The notes beneath the pieces are model-generated. The model did not search any database, had not been told where the DNA came from, and worked only from the letters and a program-made list of their open reading frames with translations. This document shows positions 18,086-26,514 of a stretch of 64,000 nt of DNA, in pieces. Every line of letters starts with the position of its first letter. The stretch's first letter is position 1. Position numbers and translations under genes: made by a program. Location of the stretch: the NCBI RefSeq assembly GCF_036067295.1, contig NZ_CP107954.1, forward strand, positions 1,116,001-1,180,000, given 5' to 3'. Source of the DNA: Kribbella sp. NBC_00382. Its GTDB lineage: Bacteria; Actinomycetota; Actinomycetes; Propionibacteriales; Kribbellaceae.

Positions 18086-18481
18086 ATGGAGTCTGCCGAG
18101 CCCCGTACCGATGACGATCCCTACAACATCTCGACGCGGGCAGCGCGGAGCACCGGAACGTTGGTCGTGCCCGTGTCGGTCGACGAGATGGTCCATGTGG
18201 TTGAGGACCTGTCCCAGATGCTCGACCAGCCGCGCCTGGTGAGCTTGTCCGCGACCGGTGCGGAGTTCAAGCGGGGGATGAGCGGCCGGACGTTCGGACT
18301 GCGGATCACGCTCACCTTCAGCCCTCTGGATGCCGGCCAGACGCAGGTCCGGGCCGCCTGCCGGCCGAAGCTCCCAACCACCTTGTGGGATTGGGGCCAA
18401 GGAGCAACCGACCTCACAGTTGTGCTGGCGGTAATCGACCAGCTGACCTCATCGGACCGACCTGGCCCGGAAGCACGGTGA
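18086..18481 (+). CDS. hypothetical protein
   Basis: A 131-residue acidic protein I do not recognise. The ATG has GGAG five bases upstream, which decides the start. It has no signal peptide or membrane helix. The middle, VVPVSVDEMVHVVEDLSQML then FGLRITLTFSPLDAGQTQV, suggests an alternating helix/strand cytosolic domain, distantly reminiscent of SRPBCC/START folds, but no catalytic motif is visible. A strong terminator hairpin follows at 18600. Confidence 0.65.
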   Translation: MESAEPRTDDDPYNISTRAARSTGTLVVPVSVDEMVHVVEDLSQMLDQPRLVSLSATGAEFKRGMSGRTFGLRITLTFSPLDAGQTQVRAACRPKLPTTLWDWGQGATDLTVVLAVIDQLTSSDRPGPEAR

Positions 18482-18599
18482 CCGCCCGCCTCCCGAGTTG
18501 CTGCTTAGCTTCAGCGGAGTCGCCGCAGACGCCTCAGCCGGCAACTCCACACAATCCGTTGGGCGAACTGCCCGGCTACTCCGGCGGTCGCACCGACGC

Positions 18600-18638
18600 A
18601 CAGCTGGGCCGGAGCTGTGGAAGCTCCGGCCCAGCTGT
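18600..18638. terminator. bidirectional terminator hairpin
   Basis: Perfect 16-bp arms CAGCTGGGCCGGAGCT (18601-18616) and its complement (18622-18637), plus an outer A-T pair, enclose a 5-nt loop. It lies between the convergent genes ending at 18481 (+) and 18656 (-), so it probably stops both. Confidence 0.85.
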
Positions 18639-18655
18639 TACAGGTGTTTCTGGAG

Positions 18656-19546
18656 TTACTCGCCGACCAGTTGGTCGTAGTGCGTGGTGAACGGTGCGGT
18701 GGTGACGCCGTTGAAGACGGCCGGGATCTTCCCGTACGCCGTCGACGCGGTGGCCGCGCCGTTGAACTTGCTGAAGGCGTACTGGTACGCCGAGTCGGTG
18801 TCGTGGTCGATGCCGACGATCAGCGAGCCGCCGCGGACGCCGCAGCCGTGAGCGGTCAGTGCCTCGTACGCCGCGAAGCCCGTCTTCCGGACCTGCTTGA
18901 GCACCGGCTTGGTGCTGGCGGCAACCGGGATGTGCACGGTGTAGAGCGCACCGGCGGTCGTCGTCATCAGGAGCGTGTCGTACGCCGGGGTCTCGCTGAC
19001 CACGGTCAGTGCCTTGAACGACGCGAAGCCGGCGAAGTTGCCGAGCGACTTCACCGCGGTACCGACCTGCGAGTACCGGTAGAGCTTGCCGTTGGCGTTC
19101 AGTCCGTAGATGAACGAGTGCCGGGGCGCGGTGATGCTGTAGTTCGAGGTCGCGAGGGTCTTGAAGCTCCCCCAGCCACCACCGACCTTCGAGATTTTCG
19201 GCGTCACGACGCCGGTGTCCTCGTTGATGTAGGTCGTGTGCCGGTACAGGTTGCCGGCCTGAACGAAGACGCCGTAGTAGTACAACTGCGTAGCCGACGC
19301 GTTCTGCGCCAGGTACCAGCTACCAGACGCCTTGGCCCCGAAGAACTTGAAGTCTAGGAGCGGCTTGCTCTTCGGCGGCTTGGCCGCTACGACATCCACC
19401 ACGCCCACCGTGCCTGCCGCGGTCACCCAGCCGACCGTGCTGAGACAGGGATCGCCCGCCGCCGCCGCAACTGCCGTACCCGAAACCGCGGTGGCAGCAA
19501 ACAGACCGGTACCAGCCAACGCGACTGCAAGGCGCTGCAACTTCAT
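18656..19546 (-). CDS. secreted protein, tachylectin-like propeller candidate (paralogue A)
   Basis: A 296-residue exported protein with a clear signal peptide (MKLQRLAVALAGTGLFAATA...). The mature part contains repeated Trp/Gly-rich strands such as GGGWGSFKTLATSNY, FIYGLNANGKLYRYSQ and LGNFAGFASFKALTVVSE. This spacing recalls tachylectin-2-type beta-propeller repeats, but I cannot confirm the fold. It shares signal peptide, repeats and C-terminal end (PFT..YDQLVGE / NLTGE) with the next gene, so the two are tandem duplicates. ATG is preceded by AGGGGG; a TTG one codon upstream is less likely. Confidence 0.8.
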   Translation of the reverse strand: MKLQRLAVALAGTGLFAATAVSGTAVAAAAGDPCLSTVGWVTAAGTVGVVDVVAAKPPKSKPLLDFKFFGAKASGSWYLAQNASATQLYYYGVFVQAGNLYRHTTYINEDTGVVTPKISKVGGGWGSFKTLATSNYSITAPRHSFIYGLNANGKLYRYSQVGTAVKSLGNFAGFASFKALTVVSETPAYDTLLMTTTAGALYTVHIPVAASTKPVLKQVRKTGFAAYEALTAHGCGVRGGSLIVGIDHDTDSAYQYAFSKFNGAATASTAYGKIPAVFNGVTTAPFTTHYDQLVGE

Positions 19547-19579
19547 CAACGAGTCCCCCTCAGGACAAAGTGTCCGGCG

Positions 19580-20557
19580 TCATTCGCCGGTGAGGTTGTC
19601 TTGGTACCAGGTGAAGGGGGCGTGGTTGAGGCCGTCCAGTACTGCGGGGACCTTGCCGTAGGAGGTGATCACGGTTGACTTGCCGGTGGCGTGGGCGAAG
19701 GCGTACTGGAAGCCGGTGTTGGTGTCGTGGTCTACGCCGATGACTAGGGTGCCGCCGCGGTTGCCGCAGGCCTGGACTGCCAGGGACTCGTACGCCGACC
19801 AGCCGGAGGCGCGGACGACCTTGACGACGGGTTTCGCGGAGGCCGTGATCGGGATCCGGATCGTGTAGAGCGCGCCGGCCTTGGTGGTCATCAGCAGGGT
19901 GTCGTAGGTCGCCGTCTCGCTGATCACGGCGAGCGTCTTGAACGACGCGAAGCCGCCGAAGTTGCCGAGCGCCTTGTAGGTGTAGACGGCGCCGTTCTTG
20001 GCGTACCGGTACAGCTTGCCGTTGGTGTTCAGGCCGTACAGGTACGAGTGCGCGGGCTTCGCGGCGTTGTAGTTCGACGTCGCGATGGCCTTGAAGCTGC
20101 CCCAGCCGGAACCGATCTTGACCGTGGTGGTCCGCGGGTTCTCGGCCTGGGTGGCGGGGAGGACGGTCGTGTGCCGGTACAGGTTGTCGCCTTGCAGGAA
20201 CACGCCATAGGCGAAGTACTGCGTCCCTGAGGCGTTGGCCGCCGCGTACCAGGTCGCCGTATAGCGCGCCGCCAGGTTGAACGGCTCGAAGTTCGTCACC
20301 CGCGGCGGCTTGGCCGGGGTGACGTCGACCGTTCCCGTGACGTTGGTGGCCTCGGGGAAGACCAGCGACTGGACGCATTCGGCCTCGGCGGCTACCGACT
20401 TCTTCGAGTTCTCCGCCGACTGCTTGGCGTTGGCGGCCCGCTGGGCCCACGACGGCGTCGGGTCGTTCTGAGTGGTGGCGAGAGCCGGTCCGGAGGCGGC
20501 GGTGGCGGCGAGCATTCCGGCGCCGGCCACGGCGACTGCGAGGCGCTGCAGCTTCAT
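19580..20557 (-). CDS. secreted protein, tachylectin-like propeller candidate (paralogue B)
   Basis: A 325-residue exported paralogue of the downstream gene. The signal peptide MKLQRLAVAVAGAGMLAATA is followed by an extra helical, Ala/Lys-rich segment (WAQRRAANAKQSAENSKKSV-like region, about residues 35-65) absent from paralogue A. The repeat region again has GSGWGSFKAIATSNY, YLYGLNTNGKLYRYAK and GFASFKTLAVISE. The ATG at 20557 was chosen because it begins the signal peptide. The 33-bp gap to paralogue A suggests co-transcription. Ligand unknown; glycan binding is a guess from the fold resemblance. Confidence 0.8.
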   Translation of the reverse strand: MKLQRLAVAVAGAGMLAATAASGPALATTQNDPTPSWAQRAANAKQSAENSKKSVAAEAECVQSLVFPEATNVTGTVDVTPAKPPRVTNFEPFNLAARYTATWYAAANASGTQYFAYGVFLQGDNLYRHTTVLPATQAENPRTTTVKIGSGWGSFKAIATSNYNAAKPAHSYLYGLNTNGKLYRYAKNGAVYTYKALGNFGGFASFKTLAVISETATYDTLLMTTKAGALYTIRIPITASAKPVVKVVRASGWSAYESLAVQACGNRGGTLVIGVDHDTNTGFQYAFAHATGKSTVITSYGKVPAVLDGLNHAPFTWYQDNLTGE

Positions 20558-20706
20558 TGAGGTCTTCCTCTCCAGGAAAAGCAGATCTGTCCCGGACACC
20601 CCCGAGATCGAACCGACGGTAACCTCGCCACCGCCCGACACGCGCGACTGTTGCATCTTCGTGCAATGGATTGCGGCCGGTTCGCGCGGCGGCCGCAACC
20701 GGGCCG

Positions 20707-21912
20707 TTACCTGGAGTAGCCACGCAGAGTCGGCAGGACGGCGGCAGCCACCAGTACGGCGGTGAGCGCGAAGGCCAGCGGATAGCCCGTACCTGACACC
20801 ACGAACCCGAAGACGATGGCGCCGACGCCCCAGCCGCCGTCGTAGGCGAGGTTCCACAAGGCGCTCACCTGGCCGTAGCGGGTCTTGGGTGAGCGGTCGT
20901 ACATGATCGCCAAGGTGAGGTTCTGGGCGGCGCCGAAGCCGGTCCCGAACAGCGCCGCGCCGGTGATGACAGCCGCGGGGTTGCCGACGAAGACGAGCAA
21001 GCCAGCGCCTAGCGCGGCGAAGGTGATTGCCGGCAGCAACAGCTTGACCGGGCCGACGCGGTCGCCGATCCGGCCGGCAAGCCAGCGGGCGCCGGGGGCG
21101 GCGATCGCCTGGATCAGCAAGGCGATCGCGACCACGAGGTGGTTGCCCGATGCCAGCGGCAGGAAGGTCACACTGATGCCTGCGGCAACAGTCACGGCGG
21201 CGAACACGAATGTCGGCATCAACAGCCCGCTCCCCCGCAACCCGCCCAGCACCTTCACATGCTGCTCTTCTCCGCCGGTACTACGTCCCGCCACGCCCGG
21301 CACCATCGCCAGCCCCGCCAGCCCCGCCAGCGACGCCACCGCGGCGAGTACGAACAACGCGTCGTACCCGATCACGTTGGTGAGGTAGACCCCCAACGGC
21401 AGCCCGATCACCGCGGGCAGCCCGACGACGACGCCGTAGACCCCCAGCGCCTCGCCTCGCCGGTGAGCCGGGGCCACGTCCGCGACTAGTGCGACCGCAC
21501 CGACGACCATGATCGCCAGCCCGGCGCCGCGAACCACGCAGACGGCCAGCACCAGCGGGAGCGACGAGGTGAAGACCAGGGCGAGCGATGGCGCCCCCAG
21601 CAGCACGAGCCCCAGCGCGAGCGTTCCGCGGTACCCGAAGCGCCTCAGCATCCGCGGTACCAGCAGCTCCACAGCCACGGCCGCCAGCATCATCGCCCCG
21701 GTCGACAGGCCTGCACCGATTCCGCCGGCCCCGCTCGCTGCCAGGTAGAGCGGCACCACCGAGGTCAGCAGGTACATGCTCAGCCCCGACCCGAACACCA
21801 TCACCAGCAGGCGCGCGAAGGCCGGCGTCACCAGCGATCCCGTCGCTGCGCCGACGATCGCCGGCTTCGTCGGCGGTAGCGGTTCGGTGGTGGGGAGCTC
21901 GCAAGTGGTCAT
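20707..21912 (-). CDS. MFS transporter (drug-efflux type)
   Basis: A 401-residue integral membrane protein with about 12 hydrophobic segments. The loop between helices 2 and 3 reads PRMLRRFGYRGTLALG, and the central loop is short. MFS members of this length and layout usually export small molecules. It stands 69 bp downstream of the hpgT end in the same orientation, so it may serve the adjacent biosynthetic cluster, but it could equally be an independent gene. A second MFS gene lies inside the cluster at 29572. Confidence 0.87.
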   Translation of the reverse strand: MTTCELPTTEPLPPTKPAIVGAATGSLVTPAFARLLVMVFGSGLSMYLLTSVVPLYLAASGAGGIGAGLSTGAMMLAAVAVELLVPRMLRRFGYRGTLALGLVLLGAPSLALVFTSSLPLVLAVCVVRGAGLAIMVVGAVALVADVAPAHRRGEALGVYGVVVGLPAVIGLPLGVYLTNVIGYDALFVLAAVASLAGLAGLAMVPGVAGRSTGGEEQHVKVLGGLRGSGLLMPTFVFAAVTVAAGISVTFLPLASGNHLVVAIALLIQAIAAPGARWLAGRIGDRVGPVKLLLPAITFAALGAGLLVFVGNPAAVITGAALFGTGFGAAQNLTLAIMYDRSPKTRYGQVSALWNLAYDGGWGVGAIVFGFVVSGTGYPLAFALTAVLVAAAVLPTLRGYSR

Positions 21913-21981
21913 GGATTCACCGTAGGAGCGGATCGGTCTGGTCTACAGATCCAGTTCTTACAGCGCAGGGAGGACCAATTG

Positions 21982-23265
21982 TCAGAGGTGGTCGTGGATC
22001 AGGGCGGAGAGGCGGTTCAGAGCCGCGTCGATCTGGGCGGGGGTCACCGAACTGCAGGAGAGGCGGAGGGCGTTGAGCGGGGCATCGCCGTCGTAGAAGT
22101 GGCTCATCGGCGTGAAGAGGACGCCGTACTCGTGGGCAGACTTCTCCAGCAGGGCGTCGGTAACCGGGAAGGGGACCGTCACGACGATGAAGAAGCCGCC
22201 CGACGGGACTGTCCAGGTGACCTCGCCGGAGGGGAAGCGAGCGGCCAGGCCGTCGGTGATGGCGCGGAGGTTGGCGGCGTAGATGTCGCGCTCGCGGAGG
22301 GTGGCGGTGATCAGGCTGCAGTCGTTCTGCAGGAGCTTGCCGCCGATCACAGCTTGCGCGACGGCTGAGGTGTTGACGGTGAGCATGCTCTTGATCTTGG
22401 AGAGTTCGTCGGCGAGCAGGCCGACCGTTCCGTCGGGAGCGGCGACCGTCTGGTCCGCGACCACGTAGCCAACGCGGGCGCCGGGCAGCGCGGTCTTGGC
22501 GAAGGAGCCGAGGTAGACCACCCGCCGGTCGGTGTCCAACGCCTTCAGGGTCGGCACTCGGTCGACGCCGGCGGCGGGGAACAGGCCGTAGGGGTTGTCT
22601 TCGAGTAGCAGGAGGTCTTCCTGGGCTGCGATCTCGAGCAGTTGTTGCCTCGTCTCCAGATCCAGGCTGAGGCCGGAGGGGTTGGCGAAGTCGGGCATCA
22701 CGTAGCAGGCGCGTGGGCGGAGGCCGTCGGCTCGCGCTCGCTTGACGACGGCAACCAGGTCCTCGAGGTCGACTCCGCCGTTGCCACCGGCAACGGGGAG
22801 GACGGGGAGGTCGACGAGGCGGGCGGCGCCGGTGATTCCTACGTACGCCGGGGAGATGGCGAGCAGGACGTCGGCGGGGGTCGCGCGGAGGGCGCGGAGT
22901 ACGAGGACCATCGCTTCCTGGCAGCCGACCGTCACGACGATCGCGTCCGGGTCGACGGTGATGCCCTCGTCGGCGGCGAGGTTGCGGGCGACCAGCGGGT
23001 GGATGATGCCCTTCGTACGGCCGTACTGGAAGATCGCCCGCCGCACGCCGGCCTCGTCGTAGCCGAGTTCGTCGCGCAGGTAGCCGGCGAAGGTGTCGAG
23101 GTAGGAGTGCAGGTCCTCGAGCGCGTAGAACTCCTCGTACGGGCGGCCCGCGGCGAGGGAGATCGCGTCGGGGTAGTGGTTGGCGATCTCGTTGAGGAAG
23201 TTCATCGAGTTCAGCGCGCGGTCGGTGAGCGAGCCGTGCAGGTCGGTGACATCCAGATCGGCCAT
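21982..23265 (-). CDS. hpgT: PLP aminotransferase, probable 4-hydroxyphenylglycine transaminase HpgT
   Basis: A 427-residue fold-type I aminotransferase. PLP-binding motifs are visible: VTVGCQEAMVLVLRAL, MPDFANPSGLSL and the Schiff-base Lys in YLGSFAKTALPGARVGYV. The opening SLTDRALNSMNFLNEIANHYPDAISLAAGRP with a following EEFYALE is the style of HpgT, which aminates 4-hydroxyphenylglyoxylate (or the dihydroxy analogue) to the arylglycine. The neighbour upstream is an Hmo-type oxidase (TGATG coupling), and an HmaS gene lies 17 kb away, so the context strongly supports HpgT. A valine-pyruvate or MocR-type aminotransferase is the alternative on sequence alone. Confidence 0.82.
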   Translation of the reverse strand: MADLDVTDLHGSLTDRALNSMNFLNEIANHYPDAISLAAGRPYEEFYALEDLHSYLDTFAGYLRDELGYDEAGVRRAIFQYGRTKGIIHPLVARNLAADEGITVDPDAIVVTVGCQEAMVLVLRALRATPADVLLAISPAYVGITGAARLVDLPVLPVAGGNGGVDLEDLVAVVKRARADGLRPRACYVMPDFANPSGLSLDLETRQQLLEIAAQEDLLLLEDNPYGLFPAAGVDRVPTLKALDTDRRVVYLGSFAKTALPGARVGYVVADQTVAAPDGTVGLLADELSKIKSMLTVNTSAVAQAVIGGKLLQNDCSLITATLRERDIYAANLRAITDGLAARFPSGEVTWTVPSGGFFIVVTVPFPVTDALLEKSAHEYGVLFTPMSHFYDGDAPLNALRLSCSSVTPAQIDAALNRLSALIHDHL

Positions 23266-24353
23266 CAGGCCCTCCCGGTGGTGAGTCGCGCGGCGGCGGC
23301 GACGTTCGCGCAACCGGCCAGCAGCATCGCGTCGGCCAGTTCTTTGCGCAGCAGGTCGAGCGCTTCTCCGCAGGCGTCGATGGCGAGGGCCCAGAGCAAC
23401 GGTCGGCCGACCAGTACTCCGGAAGCGCCGAGCGCGAGTGCCCGTAGTACGTCGGTACCGCCCCGGATCCCGCTGTCCAGCAGCACGTCGCATTCCTTGC
23501 CTACAGCATCCACAATGGGCGGCAATGCGTTGATCGAGGCAACAGCACCGTCTAGTTGCCGACCGCCATGATTCGACACAACGATGCCGTCAGCCCCTAT
23601 CTGCACTGCACGCACTGCGTCGCGTGGGTCGAGAATCCCCTTCAAAAGCAGGGGAAGTCTGGTCCGTGACCGCAGCCACTCGAGGTCCCGCCAGGACACC
23701 GCAGGCTCGAAGGCGGAGGCTGTATGAGCCGCAACAGCCGACAACCCCGGTACGCCGACGTGTGCCTCACTCCGCGCACCGACCAGGTTGGCCGCGACCA
23801 CATCGCTCGGCAAGGCGAAGGCATTCCGCACATCCCTTAGCCGACGACCCATCACCGGCACATCCACCGTCACCATCAACGCGCCACACCCGGCTGCCTC
23901 GGCTCGGTCGACCAGCGACTCCACCACAGCCCGATCCCTCAACCAGTACAACTGAAACCAAGACGGCGCCGACTCCGCGATGTCCTCCAGTGGATAGCTG
24001 CTCAACGTACTGATCACATACGGAATCCCCGCCGCAGCAGCCGCCCGAGCCAGCAACAACTCCCCCTCCGGATGCACCAACCGCTGATAAGCCATCGGCG
24101 CCACCACCACAGGCATCCCAACCGCCCCACCCACCAACTTGCAGCTGAGATCCGCCTCAGCCACTCCACTGAGCACCCGGGGAGTCACCGTCACCGATTC
24201 CAAAGCCGACCGATTCAGCCGAAGAGTCGTCTCACTCCCACTTCCCCCGCTGACAAACTCCCTCACCGCGGCAGGCAGCACTTCGGCCGCGAGCCCCTCG
24301 AAGTCGTCGAGGCACAGCGCGGCCGCCCGCAAAGGTGCTTGTAGCTCAGGCAT
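23265..24353 (-). CDS. hmo: FMN-dependent alpha-hydroxy acid oxidase, probable 4-hydroxymandelate oxidase Hmo
   Basis: A 362-residue TIM-barrel FMN enzyme. Family motifs: VVAPMAYQRLVHPEGE, ISTLSS, WFQLYWLRDR, the VTVDVPVMGRRLRD strand, LLLKGIL, the catalytic SNHGGRQLDG (His and Arg) and DSGIRGGTDVLRAL for the FMN phosphate. In Hpg pathways this enzyme oxidises 4-hydroxymandelate to 4-hydroxybenzoylformate. MAYQRLVHPEGE resembles Hmo rather than lactate 2-monooxygenase or LldD. Direct coupling to hpgT supports the call. The start overlaps the upstream esterase by 8 bp. Confidence 0.85.
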   Translation of the reverse strand: MPELQAPLRAAALCLDDFEGLAAEVLPAAVREFVSGGSGSETTLRLNRSALESVTVTPRVLSGVAEADLSCKLVGGAVGMPVVVAPMAYQRLVHPEGELLLARAAAAAGIPYVISTLSSYPLEDIAESAPSWFQLYWLRDRAVVESLVDRAEAAGCGALMVTVDVPVMGRRLRDVRNAFALPSDVVAANLVGARSEAHVGVPGLSAVAAHTASAFEPAVSWRDLEWLRSRTRLPLLLKGILDPRDAVRAVQIGADGIVVSNHGGRQLDGAVASINALPPIVDAVGKECDVLLDSGIRGGTDVLRALALGASGVLVGRPLLWALAIDACGEALDLLRKELADAMLLAGCANVAAAARLTTGRA

Positions 24354-25275
24354 CTTCGAAGGTTTTGCGCAGCCAGGTGGCTGAGTCGGTGAGGGCTTGG
24401 CGGGCTGTGTCCAGGACGCCGGACATGGTGTAGAAGCCGTGGGTCATGCCGTCGTAGCGGGTTAGTTCGGTGGGGACGCCTGCGGCGTAGAGCTTTTCGG
24501 CGTAGTACTCGCCTTCGTCTCGTAGCGGGTCGAACTCGGCGGTGATGACTAGGGCCGGGGGTAGGCCGGCGTGGGATGGGGCCAGGAGGGGTGAGGCCAA
24601 GGGGTTTGTGCCGTCGGACTCGTTGGTGAGGTAGTGCTTCCAGTACCAGTTGACCGACGTGCGATTGAAGAGGTACGGGTCGTCGCCGGCGCGCATGGAA
24701 GCCGTGTCCGAGCCGTACAAGGTATTCGGGTAGATCAGGAGTTGGGCGGCCAGCGATGGGCCGGAATCCCTTGCCAGCAAGGTGGTTGCAGCGGCAAGGT
24801 TGCCGCCGGCACTGTCGCCGCCGACGGCGAGGCGGGCTACGTCGACACCGAGTTCAACAGCGTGGGCGGCGATCCATTGGGTCGCCCGGTGACAGTCGTG
24901 AACCGCGGCAGGGAAAGGATTCTCGGGCGCGAGGCGATACCCGACAGTGATGACTTGGCAAGGCACCAGGTTGGCCAGCTGTCGGCACACGCCGTCAGCG
25001 GTCTCGATGCTGCCGAGTGTCCACCCGCCGCCGAAGAAGTACACGAGCGTCGGCAACGGGCCCTCGCCAGCAGGACGGTAGATCCGCAACGTCAGGCCGG
25101 ACTCCTCCATCACCAGATCCCGGACAGAGTGCACCGGCTCGAGACCACCACCACCCGCCTGGATGGAGGCGAGGTCGGCGGCACGCGCCTCGGCCAGCGT
25201 CTGCGTGTAGAGCTGCGGCACGTTGTCCGCTTCCCGCTTCGCGCGCATCTCCTCGACCTGAGGATCCAATGGCAT
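24346..25275 (-). CDS. HSL-family alpha/beta hydrolase (esterase) with altered oxyanion motif
   Basis: A 309-residue hydrolase of the hormone-sensitive-lipase group. The nucleophile motif is GGDSAGGNLAA (Ser155), the acid lies in AEFDPLRDEG and the catalytic His in MTHGFYTM. The oxyanion-hole motif, normally HGGG, here reads FGGG (Phe81 in place of His). The triad is otherwise complete, so it is probably active but may have shifted specificity. It is 11 bp after the P450 and overlaps hmo, hence a co-transcribed tailoring or release enzyme. Confidence 0.88.
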   Translation of the reverse strand: MPLDPQVEEMRAKREADNVPQLYTQTLAEARAADLASIQAGGGGLEPVHSVRDLVMEESGLTLRIYRPAGEGPLPTLVYFFGGGWTLGSIETADGVCRQLANLVPCQVITVGYRLAPENPFPAAVHDCHRATQWIAAHAVELGVDVARLAVGGDSAGGNLAAATTLLARDSGPSLAAQLLIYPNTLYGSDTASMRAGDDPYLFNRTSVNWYWKHYLTNESDGTNPLASPLLAPSHAGLPPALVITAEFDPLRDEGEYYAEKLYAAGVPTELTRYDGMTHGFYTMSGVLDTARQALTDSATWLRKTFEDA

Positions 25276-25286
25276 GACAGTACCTC

Positions 25287-26507
25287 TCACGTAAGCGTTA
25301 CGGGGATGGCCGCGAACCCACGCAGGAACTGGTGCGGGTTCCGGACCGGCGGCCGCGCGGACCGCAACGAGGGGAACCGTTCCAGCAGCCGGGGGAACGC
25401 GATCTGCGCCTCCATCCGGGCCAGCGAAGCGCCGAGACAGTAGTGCGGACCGGCGCCGAAGCTCAACGGCTTGAGGTTGGGCCGGTCGACGTCGAACAGA
25501 TCCGGTTCCGGGAAGCGCTGCGAGTCCCGGTTGGCCGCACCGAGCATCACCAGCACGACCTCCTTGGGCGGCAGGACCGTACCGGCCAGCGAGGCGGCTT
25601 CCTCGGACCAGCGGGCGACGAACTGTACCGGCGCCTCGTACCGCAGTACCTCCTCGACGAAGGCCGCGGACCTTGCGGCCGGCCGCAACTCGGGGCGGTC
25701 GAGCAGCAACCACATGCCGTTGCCGATCAGGTGGATCGTCGTCACGAAGCTGGCGTTGAAGAGCACCAGCAGGTTGCAGATCAGGTCGTAGTCCGACACC
25801 TTGTGCAGGCCGGCGTCGATCGCCTCGACCAGTTGACTGATCAAGTCGTCAGTGGGCGCCTTGCGGCGCTCGGCGATGAGCGTCCGGTAGTAGTCGGACA
25901 GCTCGCGGGTCGCCTGATCGGCAGCCGCCAGAACCTCGTCGGTCTTACCGACCACGTCCAGGAAGTCGTTGATCCGCTCGACTCTCGGCCGGAACCAGGC
26001 CAGGTCGTCCTGCGGTATGCCGAGCAGCGCGGCGACCACACCGCTCGGCAACGGGTAGGCGAACTCCGTCATGAAGTCCGCCTCCCCGTCATGGTCGAAC
26101 CGCTCGGCCAGCCGATCCATCAGACCGTCGACCAACTGGCCGACCGCCGGTTCCAGCTCGGCCACCCGGCGTGGTGTGAACACCTGGTGGAACAGGCGTC
26201 TGGCCTGCTGATGCCGGGCGCCGTTGCTGTACATCATCGAGTTGTTGAGCACCGCCAGGACCGGATGCTCCCGCCAGCCCACGCCGCCGAGCTCATCGCT
26301 GAACTCGTCGTCGGCGACCCGGAACCGCGGGTCCCGCAACAGCTGGTCGGCTGCTTGGTAGCCGGTGACCACCGCCGCATATCCGCCGCCGCCTTCCAGG
26401 AGGGAGACGGGACCGAGCTTGTGGAGTTCTGCGTAGTACCGGTACGGATCGTCCAGACCGGCTTCGCTGAAGAGTCCCTCGAGCACTTGATCGGCGGCGG
26501 TGGTCAT
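25287..26507 (-). CDS. cytochrome P450 with non-canonical I-helix
   Basis: A 406-residue bacterial class I P450. The heme-ligand motif [17 protein letters not shown] places the thiolate at Cys357; the ExxR pair is EEVLR (285-289) and the C-helix has [13 protein letters not shown]. The I-helix, usually AG-x-(D/E)-T-(T/S), reads ASFVTT (252-257): Gly is Ser and the acidic residue is Val, while Thr256 remains. ATG at 26507 follows the SGNH stop by 7 bp; a TTG two codons earlier is less likely. Its place in the operon with hmo and hpgT suggests oxidation of the aryl amino acid or the assembled product. Confidence 0.92.
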   Translation of the reverse strand: MTTAADQVLEGLFSEAGLDDPYRYYAELHKLGPVSLLEGGGGYAAVVTGYQAADQLLRDPRFRVADDEFSDELGGVGWREHPVLAVLNNSMMYSNGARHQQARRLFHQVFTPRRVAELEPAVGQLVDGLMDRLAERFDHDGEADFMTEFAYPLPSGVVAALLGIPQDDLAWFRPRVERINDFLDVVGKTDEVLAAADQATRELSDYYRTLIAERRKAPTDDLISQLVEAIDAGLHKVSDYDLICNLLVLFNASFVTTIHLIGNGMWLLLDRPELRPAARSAAFVEEVLRYEAPVQFVARWSEEAASLAGTVLPPKEVVLVMLGAANRDSQRFPEPDLFDVDRPNLKPLSFGAGPHYCLGASLARMEAQIAFPRLLERFPSLRSARPPVRNPHQFLRGFAAIPVTLT

Positions 26508-26514
26508 CAGCAAC

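Noticed and set aside
20707..21912. MFS gene as a certain member of the Hpg cluster
   Set aside because: It has the same orientation but lies 69 bp past hpgT, and its family is generic. Another exporter is coupled inside the cluster, so membership stays open.
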